Part shown: one piece after another, positions 1 through 6,064 of the stretch
How the letters are laid out: each line of letters begins with the position of its first letter
How positions within the stretch are numbered: position 1 is the first letter of the stretch
Assembly (NCBI GenBank): GCA_947460565.1
Contig: CANHJJ010000063.1
Coordinates: forward strand, 1-8,766
From: Bacteroidota bacterium
GTDB lineage: Bacteria > Bacteroidota > Bacteroidia > UKL13-3
DNA: 8,766 nucleotides
Direction: 5' to 3'
The notes under the pieces: generated by a model
Told to the model about the DNA's origin: nothing
The model's database searches: none
What the model saw: the letters and a program-made list of their open reading frames with translations, nothing else
Program-made: the position numbers and the translations under genes

Positions 1-56
1 TGCCAAGCTAAGTTGAAATGCTCTGGCACACCACCTACTCTAACTTTTCTTCTCAT
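1..56 (-). CDS. Start of a substrate-binding-like protein (3' end outside window)
   Basis: The first 18 codons of a further minus-strand gene run off the left edge, starting at ATG 54-56 and encoding MRRKVRVGGVPEHFNLAW. The core GGVPEHFNLxW recalls the N-terminus of Bacteroidota proteins annotated as ABC-type (NMT1/ThiY-like) substrate-binding proteins; this is recognition from memory on a very short piece. There is no signal peptide: the polypeptide begins almost directly with what would be the first strand of the periplasmic-binding fold, so it may act in the cytoplasm or be non-classically located. It starts 38 bases after the YihY stop. A second frame across the same bases has a stop at 40-42 and no family resemblance. 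Confidence 0.65.
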   Translation of the reverse strand, partial: MRRKVRVGGVPEHFNLAW

Positions 57-94
57 AACTTTAACAAATAAACAAGCGTTTGTAATAAAAGTTT

Positions 95-1087
95 CTAATT
101 ATTGTTTGATTCGTCATTGGGTATATCGAGGAATATTATTTTGTTTTGTCTCTGTCTGCGAGCAATGTTTTTATTCTCTTGCTTGGCAGCCAAATCAATG
201 GCAACATTCAATTCATAACCTAAAAGCAAAATATACATATTGATGTAGATAAGCATCATGATAACAATTAGGACACCTATCGAACCATATACTTTGTTGT
301 AGGTATTGAAATAATTAACATAGTATGAAAAACCAGTTGTAGTGACCAAAATGCTAATACATGCAAATATAGCTCCCGCTGAAAAGAACTTCCACATGCG
401 ATGCTTTGCTGGGGCATAGTAATATATAGCACCAACAATTGCAAAACAGATGAGTGCCACAATCAAATAATTAAGCGTATTTAAGGCAAAGGCTGAGCCA
501 CCATTAGGCAACCAATGATTTTTGCTAAGCCACTTAATGGTAATATTACCTATTGTTATCATCAAAACAGAAAGTAGAATTAAAACCGATGCGAAAAAAG
601 TTAAACCAAATGCCACTAGTCTTTGTTTCCAAAAAGGTCTATTCTCTTCGGTTCCACTGTATTTATTAAGCGAATTCATTAATGAATGAAAGCCATTGGT
701 AGAAAAGTATAAGGCTGAAAAAAAACCGACTGAAAGTAATCCTCTTCGCTGTGTTTTTAGAATATCTTCAAGTGTTTCACTTATGGTTTCATAAGCACTT
801 TTAGGCATCATTTCAGAAATAAAAAACAATATCTTAGCATGATCTTGTTTGACTGGCAAATAGGCAATTAAAGTAAAAAAGAAAATAGTTGATGGAAATA
901 ATGCCAAGAAAAAGGTGAAGGATAGGGCAGAGCTTCTCATTTGAAGATCCTTTTTTGAAACGGTTCTGACAAAAAACTCCATTACAGCATACATACTTAA
1001 GTTTTTGTTGCCAGGGAAACCCATATTTTGGGTCAGTCTATATAACCACTTAATCGGTTTGGAATGAAGTAATTTTGATTTTTTCAT
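95..1087 (-). CDS. YihY/BrkB family inner membrane protein
   Basis: Polytopic membrane protein of the YihY/virulence factor BrkB family, 330 residues with about six helices (roughly 55-78, 117-137, 155-180, 203-222, 232-254, 268-292). Family features are RSSALSFTFFLALFP in the first helix region and the C-terminal signature YNKVYGSIGVLIVIMMLIY followed by LLLGYELN. A charged tail of about 35 residues follows. The molecular function is unknown. Relatives were once called ribonuclease BN because of a misassignment in E. coli, and no nuclease motif is visible here. The start is ATG 1087, directly followed by a Lys-rich N-terminus. It lies 71 bases after the DUF420 gene on the same strand, so it could be read through from the oxidase operon or use its own weak promoter. 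There is no obvious functional tie to the oxidase. Confidence 0.92.
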   Translation of the reverse strand: MKKSKLLHSKPIKWLYRLTQNMGFPGNKNLSMYAVMEFFVRTVSKKDLQMRSSALSFTFFLALFPSTIFFFTLIAYLPVKQDHAKILFFISEMMPKSAYETISETLEDILKTQRRGLLSVGFFSALYFSTNGFHSLMNSLNKYSGTEENRPFWKQRLVAFGLTFFASVLILLSVLMITIGNITIKWLSKNHWLPNGGSAFALNTLNYLIVALICFAIVGAIYYYAPAKHRMWKFFSAGAIFACISILVTTTGFSYYVNYFNTYNKVYGSIGVLIVIMMLIYINMYILLLGYELNVAIDLAAKQENKNIARRQRQNKIIFLDIPNDESNNN

Positions 1088-1098
1088 TAAATGAATAA

Positions 1099-1106
1099 CA
1101 AATATA
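1099..1106 (-). promoter_or_regulatory. Candidate -7 promoter element upstream of the YihY gene
   Basis: The minus strand reads TATATTTG, a full match to the Bacteroidota -7 consensus TAnnTTTG, in the 71-base gap between the DUF420 and YihY genes. It would place the transcript start only a few bases before ATG 1087. No TTTG -33 element is seen at 19-21 bases; the nearest TTG triplets are about 13 and 25 bases away. In such AT-rich DNA the octamer may be chance. Confidence 0.25.
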
Positions 1107-1158
1107 CAAAAGCCTATAGCAAAAATGCTACCAATAAATGCTTAGAAAATGCTGATTA

Positions 1159-1752
1159 TTATATCGGGTAAAATGGACTAATCATGAAATAAACCACTAC
1201 ACCGGTAATGGTTACGTAAAGCCAAATAGGAAAAGAATAACGTACTAATTTTTTGTGTTTATCTACATCAAGTTGCAAACCACTATAAAATGATAATAAT
1301 ACCAGGGGAAGAACTATTGCAGCTAATACAATGTGTGATATAAGAATGAAATAGTAAATAGACTTGGATGAAGCAACCGCTAGTGATTCAGCTTCACTCA
1401 ATAAACCATCGTGGTCCATATCTCCGTATACAGTTTCTTTAGATAACCAATGGTATAAGATATAACATACCAAAAACAAACTAGAAAGCACAAAGGCAAT
1501 TAGATTAATTTGTTTGTGTATCTCAATATTTCTTCTTTTAATAAAATATAATGAGACCAATAAAAGAATGCTACACGTGCCATTAATAATAGCATTTATC
1601 ATAGGTAGTATATAAGTCCATGATGGGATTGCACTCGGTTTTGGTAAAATTTGTTTATTTAGAACTACTACTGTAAAAAAAACAAAAAGGGATAAACCAA
1701 TAACAACTTTTAGAACTAATTTATCTTTACTTTCCAGGTTGGTGGTACTCAT
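1159..1752 (-). CDS. DUF420 membrane protein, probable oxidase-associated factor with EF-hand-like loop
   Basis: DUF420 family membrane protein, 197 residues, with five predicted helices at about 12-31, 47-71, 81-101, 132-155 and 173-193. Positive-inside reasoning puts KRRNIEIHK (72-80) and KHKKLVRY (165-172) in the cytoplasm and the 102-130 loop in the periplasm. Histidines in or near helices (H79, H101, H140, H166) suit the family. From memory, DUF420 includes CtaM of Staphylococcus aureus, needed for an active aa3-type oxidase, which agrees with its place at the end of this oxidase block; the biochemical role remains unproven. The periplasmic loop contains D111-M-D-H-D-G-L-L-S-E-A-E122, matching the calcium-binding EF-hand loop at positions 1, 3, 5, 6, 8 and 12. 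The ATG start overlaps the SCO gene by 26 bases, and the next in-frame ATG (residue 51) would remove the first helix. Family call is firm; function is inferred. Confidence 0.88.
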   Translation of the reverse strand: MSTTNLESKDKLVLKVVIGLSLFVFFTVVVLNKQILPKPSAIPSWTYILPMINAIINGTCSILLLVSLYFIKRRNIEIHKQINLIAFVLSSLFLVCYILYHWLSKETVYGDMDHDGLLSEAESLAVASSKSIYYFILISHIVLAAIVLPLVLLSFYSGLQLDVDKHKKLVRYSFPIWLYVTITGVVVYFMISPFYPI

Positions 1753-2374
1753 ATAATAATACTTTTAATTCGTCATTTAAGCGTTTCATATCTTCTTCAT
1801 CGAAACTATTGTAAACGCCTCTAATATGTTTTTCTTTGTCTATTAAAATTAACTGCTGACTATGGTCAATTGTTTTATCCTCTTTTGAAATTGGCAATAA
1901 AAATCCTTGCCCTATTTTACTAGTCGCATCTAAATTAGTATTTACAAAATGCCAAATCTTTGGGTCTGCATTATATTTTTTCGAATATTCAAATAATACC
2001 GAAGTACTATCATTTTCAGGATCAACTGTGAATGAAACAAACTCAATTTCAGAAAATTCTTTAAATTTATCATAAACAACTGCCAACTTTTTGTTCATGG
2101 CAGGGCAAACCTCCTGACAAGAAGCAAAGAAGAAATTAGCCACAAATATTTTGTTTTGAAAACTTGCATGGTTTAATTTTTTGCCTCTTTGATCTGTGAC
2201 CTCAAAATCAGGAATAGAATAATAAATCGTATCCATTTGGTTGATACCGTCAGGGGCAATTCTCTCGCCTAAATATGGAAGTCTTTTAAAACTAGTGTTT
2301 CCAGCTTTTAAAAGAAAATAAACTAAAACGGGGATTAAAATAACCCCCGCTGCTATGTAGAATGATTTTTTCAC
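1727..2374 (-). CDS. SCO1/SenC family copper chaperone for CuA assembly
   Basis: Membrane-anchored periplasmic thioredoxin-fold protein that delivers copper to, or keeps reduced, the CuA cysteines of CoxB. It has 215 residues. A single N-terminal helix (about 5-22) follows Lys-Lys and acts as an uncleaved anchor. The copper ligands are visible: C86 and C90 in SCQEVC, and H171 in DHSQQLILID. VSFTVDPENDS (about 113-123) is the conserved SCO strand and loop. The usual CPxxC reads CQEVC. The start is GTG: upstream in frame is a TGA five codons away with no ATG between, and the anchor begins right after the GTG. It starts seven bases after the subunit IV stop and its end overlaps the DUF420 gene by 26 bases, strong signs of one transcript. 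Secure as a SCO-family protein; a general thiol reductase role cannot be excluded. Confidence 0.94.
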   Translation of the reverse strand: MKKSFYIAAGVILIPVLVYFLLKAGNTSFKRLPYLGERIAPDGINQMDTIYYSIPDFEVTDQRGKKLNHASFQNKIFVANFFFASCQEVCPAMNKKLAVVYDKFKEFSEIEFVSFTVDPENDSTSVLFEYSKKYNADPKIWHFVNTNLDATSKIGQGFLLPISKEDKTIDHSQQLILIDKEKHIRGVYNSFDEEDMKRLNDELKVLLYEYHQPGK

Positions 2375-2381
2375 TAGATTT

Positions 2382-2705
2382 TTATCTCAAATCAAAAGTA
2401 TAGCCTCCTTCAATAAGCACAAGCCAAATAAGGACTAACACTAGCATAAAAGGAAGTATAATTATACCTGCCAAAGCCTTGCGCTCAAATTTCATATGCA
2501 TAAAAACGGCAACGATATAAAAAGCTTTAACAACGCCTAATAGGATGAATAATGTATTTTTCCACATGGAGTGATAGGAAAGTAATGCGAAATACAATAC
2601 GATATCAATAACAGTGAGAAATGATAAAATCCAAAATGTTCTCCAAATTTGTTTTTTAATATCAGCTGGAGACTCTGTATGCTCTAAATGTTCTGTATGT
2701 TCCAT
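2382..2705 (-). CDS. Cytochrome c oxidase subunit IV, prokaryotic COX4 family
   Basis: Small accessory membrane subunit of the oxidase, 107 residues. It has three predicted helices at about 22-43, 49-71 and 77-99, the usual layout of the prokaryotic subunit IV (COX4_pro) family. The diagnostic stretch is VVKAFYIVAVFMHMKFE at about 58-74, including the FMHMKFE that closes the second helix. These subunits are thought to stabilise the complex; no catalytic residue is expected. The N-terminus MEHTEHLEHTES holds an imperfect repeat rich in His and Glu and is probably cytoplasmic. The start is ATG with no Shine-Dalgarno. The stop lies seven bases before the GTG start of the SCO gene, suggesting translational coupling. 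Assignment rests on the motif, length, helix pattern and position after subunit III. Confidence 0.9.
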   Translation of the reverse strand: MEHTEHLEHTESPADIKKQIWRTFWILSFLTVIDIVLYFALLSYHSMWKNTLFILLGVVKAFYIVAVFMHMKFERKALAGIIILPFMLVLVLIWLVLIEGGYTFDLR

Positions 2706-2743
2706 ATTATTTATTAGAATAAGTTATGTGTAATTGCTAAAAA

Positions 2744-3499
2744 TTATATCAAATAGAAGAATGTGAATACAAACACCCAAACTAAATCTACAAAGTGCCA
2801 ATATAATCCCACTTTTTCGACCATCTCATAATGACCACGTCTTTCGTAGGTACCATCTAAAACGTTTACATAAATAATAAAATTGAGCACCACACCAGAG
2901 AAAACGTGGAAACCATGGAAGCCCGTCACAATAAAAAATAGGGCTGCAAATGCGGTTGGTCCAAAAGGATTGCCATGAAGTGAAGCACCTTCAGTAATGA
3001 ATTGCGACCATTCCCATGCTTGACAACTTAAAAAAGCAATACCACCAAAAATGGTTAAAAGCATATAAAATGCAACTTCTTTTTTAGCATTTCTATGGCC
3101 AGCTTCAACAGCCAATACCATTGTAACCGAACTAAAGATAAGCACAAATGTCATTAAACTTACAAAGAATAAGGGCAAATGCAAACCATGTAAAAAAGGA
3201 AAATGATTAAATACTAACTCAGGCAAAGGCCAATGTTCAGGTGAAAATAAATGAGCCTCTCTCATAGCCTCAACAAAATTATCAGCTGTATGAGACAAAG
3301 GTTTAACTATTTCATTAGCTCCAGAAGCTGGAAAAGTAAATCTAATAAATCCATAAGTAACTAACAAAGATGAGAAGGAAAACGCATCTGAAAGTAAAAA
3401 AATCCACATCATTAGTTTACCATAACTTACCGTGAACGGAGATTTTCCTCCGCCCCAAGTATATTTCTTTTCGGCTTCGAGTGTAGTAGTGTTTGCCAT
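2744..3499 (-). CDS. coxC: Cytochrome c oxidase subunit III
   Basis: Second subunit III-family membrane protein of the operon, 251 residues with five predicted helices (about 29-50, 107-131, 143-160, 183-210, 231-250). Strong hallmarks are MWIFLLSDAF in the first helix, FHGFHVFSGV (H195, H198) in the fourth and EKVGLYWHFVDLVWVFVF at the C-terminus. Asp38 occupies the place where many subunit III proteins have Glu (ASE motif). A loop of roughly 55 residues between the first two helices, rich in His, Pro and Phe, is longer than in the 196-residue paralogue. The ATG start follows an A-rich leader without a Shine-Dalgarno. It lies between the short paralogue and subunit IV, with gaps of 39 and 38 bases, which fits co-transcription. 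Of the two paralogues this one has the more classical signatures, hence the symbol. Confidence 0.95.
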   Translation of the reverse strand: MANTTTLEAEKKYTWGGGKSPFTVSYGKLMMWIFLLSDAFSFSSLLVTYGFIRFTFPASGANEIVKPLSHTADNFVEAMREAHLFSPEHWPLPELVFNHFPFLHGLHLPLFFVSLMTFVLIFSSVTMVLAVEAGHRNAKKEVAFYMLLTIFGGIAFLSCQAWEWSQFITEGASLHGNPFGPTAFAALFFIVTGFHGFHVFSGVVLNFIIYVNVLDGTYERRGHYEMVEKVGLYWHFVDLVWVFVFTFFYLI

Positions 3500-3538
3500 T
3501 TTTATATTCTATTTAATTAATGTTTCAATTATAAAATT

Positions 3539-4129
3539 CTATCTGTACATTTTAAAGAAAATAAATAAATATGCCCACAAAATACCAATGAAATGCCAAT
3601 AGGTAGTGCACATATTTAAATATAATAGACTCTTCTTATGAACTTTGTATCTGAATGTTTGTAATAACATGATGGAAACAAATACCAATCCACCTATCAC
3701 ATGCAACATATGCACCCCTGAAATCACATAAATAAATGAACCAGAAGGATTACCGACCAAATAAACGCTGTTTTTAACCAACTCTTTCCAACCTTGGTAT
3801 TGCAGGAAGCAAAACACGACTCCCAATACCATGGTTAATAGCAAGGTTAATTTAGTTTTACTAATCTCATCTTTTCTGGCCGAAACAAAAGCCATTTGCA
3901 TGAAAATACTGCTTAATATTATTGTTATCAAATTATACGCAAATACAGCTGGTAAATCAAATAACTCCCAATTTCCTTCTCCCCTTCTAACAATATAAGC
4001 ACTTGTGAAAGCAGCAAAAAGCATAACACTTGCAACAATAATCAACCACAAACCAAATTTCTTCGGATTGATAAAATCATTTTCACGTTCGTCCGTTTTG
4101 CTTAATTCATTTATCATATCTGCTTTCAT
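3539..4129 (-). CDS. Cytochrome c oxidase subunit III-like protein, short paralogue
   Basis: Heme-copper oxidase subunit III family (CtaE/CyoC type), a membrane subunit that packs against subunit I and helps keep the D proton pathway working. It has 196 residues and five predicted helices (about 24-46, 63-83, 95-113, 132-156, 173-193), lacking the first two helices of the seven-helix mitochondrial form. Family hallmarks are SGVHMLHVIGG (H140, H143) and the C-terminal YWHFIGILWAYLFIFF with H179. The hydrophilic first 22 residues are probably cytoplasmic. AAGGA lies just one base before ATG 4129, unusually close, while ATG at residue 5 would be 13 bases away; I keep the upstream ATG. It is followed after 39 bases by a second subunit III gene, an arrangement frequent in Bacteroidota. 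Membership is secure; how the two paralogues divide the role is not visible from sequence. Confidence 0.93.
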   Translation of the reverse strand: MKADMINELSKTDERENDFINPKKFGLWLIIVASVMLFAAFTSAYIVRRGEGNWELFDLPAVFAYNLITIILSSIFMQMAFVSARKDEISKTKLTLLLTMVLGVVFCFLQYQGWKELVKNSVYLVGNPSGSFIYVISGVHMLHVIGGLVFVSIMLLQTFRYKVHKKSLLYLNMCTTYWHFIGILWAYLFIFFKMYR

Positions 4130-4134
4130 TTCCT

Positions 4135-5037
4135 TTATATTTTATCCAACCAAAATGCCAATTGCACCAAAGGCAAATAAATAAATGCCGAAAACATTAA
4201 TCTCTTTGCGGATGCAATGTCGCACGATTTAAACAACAAATAGGCATTGTAGCTCATCCAAATACCTCCTGATACAGCAATAATAGTCGAAATTATGCCA
4301 GCAAATCCCAAATACGCAGGTAATATTCCAAATGGTACTAATACCAATGTAAATGCCAATGTTTGCAGAGCCGTCCCTTTATCACGACCGGGTGTAGATG
4401 GAAGCATTTTAAAACCAGCACGTTTGTAATCATCATCAAGCAACCAAGCTACACTCCAAAAATGTGGGAACTGCCAGAAAAATTGAATGCCAAAAAACAC
4501 CAAAGCTTCAATACCAATAGTGCCTGTGAAAGCAACCCAACCCAACATGGCAGGCACTGCTCCAGGGAAAGCACCCACCAATACAGATATTGGAGAGACC
4601 CTTTTTAGCGGGGTATATATAAAAGCATATGATAGCAATGAAGCTAAGGCCAACAAACTACTTGTTTTATTTAAGTAAAACCCTATGAGCGCTACACCAA
4701 TTAAACCCAAAAGGGTGCAAAAAATAGCTGCTTCCAATATAGAAATTCTATTGGTAGCCAATGGTCGATTGGCCGTTCTATGCATTAATTTATCAAAATC
4801 TTTCTCAATTATTTGATTGATACCATTAGCAGAACCCGTAACAAAAAAACCACCTAAGGCTAACATCGATAACTCAAACCAATTAATGGAATGACCCATA
4901 GCAGCAGTTAAATAAGTAACCACTGAAGAAAAAACCACCAACAGGCTAAGTCTTAACTTAACCAATAACAAGTAGTCTTTCAACTTTGCACTTATCGATT
5001 CTGACTTTACTAAGTTTATTTCTAATGTTTCTTTCAC
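4135..5037 (-). CDS. ctaB: Protoheme IX farnesyltransferase (heme O synthase), CtaB/CyoE
   Basis: UbiA-superfamily prenyltransferase that attaches a farnesyl group to the vinyl side chain of heme B, giving heme O, the substrate of CtaA. It has 300 residues and about nine membrane helices. The first allylic-diphosphate motif spans N74 to R87 (NQIIEKDFDKLMHR), with Glu78 where many homologues have the first Asp. RTANRPL follows, then YTPLKR at about 141-146. The second Asp-rich loop is DDDYKRAGFKMLP at about 201-213. The GTG start is forced: an in-frame TAA lies four codons upstream, and the first in-frame ATG (residue 47) is past the conserved first helix. Sixty bases separate it from ctaA, the widest gap in the oxidase block, with no clear promoter. 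Its TAA stop lies five bases before the next gene. Identity is very secure. Confidence 0.97.
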   Translation of the reverse strand: MKETLEINLVKSESISAKLKDYLLLVKLRLSLLVVFSSVVTYLTAAMGHSINWFELSMLALGGFFVTGSANGINQIIEKDFDKLMHRTANRPLATNRISILEAAIFCTLLGLIGVALIGFYLNKTSSLLALASLLSYAFIYTPLKRVSPISVLVGAFPGAVPAMLGWVAFTGTIGIEALVFFGIQFFWQFPHFWSVAWLLDDDYKRAGFKMLPSTPGRDKGTALQTLAFTLVLVPFGILPAYLGFAGIISTIIAVSGGIWMSYNAYLLFKSCDIASAKRLMFSAFIYLPLVQLAFWLDKI

Positions 5038-5097
5038 TCTGTTTTGTTATTGTTTGTTGTGATTAAAAACCATCTAAAAATGAAGATAGTAATTAAC

Positions 5098-6060
5098 CTA
5101 TATTTTTTTAGTCTTAAAAAATGCAAGGATGAAGATAAACATCTGTAATCCTGCTGTTATGCTACCTAGTGTTAAATGAACGCTCTGTAAGTAGCCCGGA
5201 AAACCAAAAAGACTAAGTATTTTTCCTGTAAATGCCTGAACAGCCATTAACAGAATCAATGCTAAACCTGATCTGTATATTAACGAATTTCTGTCGAAGG
5301 CTGATTTATATTGTACCATTAATACAATTGATACAAGCAAGTTTAAAATAGACCAACTTCTATGGAACTTAAACATATTCCCTAATTCTTCAATCCATAG
5401 AAATCTGTTGTCAATTCTCTTTGCTACCTCATCAACCATTTCTCTCACTTGGGTTCCACTAATGGTTTGAACAATTGAAATAATAATGGTAAACAATAAA
5501 AGAGGTTTAATCCATTTATTTTCCTGTAATTGTACTATTACAAAACTTTGAGAATTTGTGATGGTATAAATTAACAATCCTACAATGGCCAAAGCTAACA
5601 GCATATGAATGCTTATCAAACTTACAGCTAAATCAGTAGACACAACCTTAGATCCAATCCATCCCTCAAACCCTACCAATATAAAGGCTAAGAAACTCAA
5701 CCAAAATATTTTTTTGTTTTGTGTTTTAAGATAAGGATATGAAAAAACGATTGTTAAAAAAATTAAAATGCCAATGACAACACCTATTAAACGATTGACA
5801 TATTCTGTCCACGTTTTGAAAGTATCAAAATCAGCTATTTCTTTTCCATTAACAGCGAATTGTGTTTTATAATCACTTGGTAATTGGCTGATATCTGTGG
5901 GTGGAACATATTGTCCAAAACACTTTGGCCAATCAGGACAACCCATTCCACTACCCGTGCTTCGTACCAATCCTCCGACAAAAATTAAAAAGAACACTGC
6001 GGTTATGGTAGCTATACCAAAATTTCTAAACCGCCTCTCATATTTTTTTTCTTCTAACAA
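5098..6060 (-). CDS. ctaA: Heme A synthase, COX15/CtaA family
   Basis: Integral membrane enzyme that oxidises the C8 methyl of heme O to a formyl group, making heme A for CoxA. Numbered from a TTG at 6060 it has 320 residues and about eight helices. The signature GSGMGCPDWPKCFG gives the cysteine pair C41/C47 of the first external loop. Histidines at the expected ligand positions are H152 (SIHMLLA), H233 (FHRSW) and H295 (VHLTLG). The first ligand motif, usually ExxH, reads EYVN (E86, N89). No ATG precedes the first helix. I chose TTG 6060 because an AGGA lies seven bases before it and it clears the coxA stop by four bases. TTG at 6081 or 6075 would give up to seven more residues and overlap coxA. 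The gene lies between coxA and ctaB, the enzyme of the preceding step. Identity is secure; the exact start is not. Confidence 0.93.
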   Translation of the reverse strand: MLEEKKYERRFRNFGIATITAVFFLIFVGGLVRSTGSGMGCPDWPKCFGQYVPPTDISQLPSDYKTQFAVNGKEIADFDTFKTWTEYVNRLIGVVIGILIFLTIVFSYPYLKTQNKKIFWLSFLAFILVGFEGWIGSKVVSTDLAVSLISIHMLLALAIVGLLIYTITNSQSFVIVQLQENKWIKPLLLFTIIISIVQTISGTQVREMVDEVAKRIDNRFLWIEELGNMFKFHRSWSILNLLVSIVLMVQYKSAFDRNSLIYRSGLALILLMAVQAFTGKILSLFGFPGYLQSVHLTLGSITAGLQMFIFILAFFKTKKI

Positions 6061-6064
6061 TGAA

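Noticed and set aside
1..28. Imperfect inverted repeat TGCCAAGC / GCTCTGGCA
   Set aside because: It falls within the coding sequence of the left-edge gene, has a bulge and no T-run, and is better explained by codons.
13..243. Plus-strand open frame of 76 codons
   Set aside because: It runs antisense across the starting codons of the left-edge gene and the end of the YihY gene, and its product resembles no family.
1117..1130. TAGCA-AAAA-TGCTA hairpin as a terminator after the DUF420 gene
   Set aside because: The stem is only five base pairs and, on the minus strand, no uninterrupted T-run follows it directly, so it is too weak to call.
1387..1422. Dockerin-type repeat as the explanation of the DxDxDG loop
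   Set aside because: There is only one copy, it lies between membrane helices, and no second duplicated segment or cohesin context is present.
4363..4678. Overlapping plus-strand open frames inside ctaB
   Set aside because: Antisense to conserved prenyltransferase motifs, with no recognisable domain and no plausible start context.
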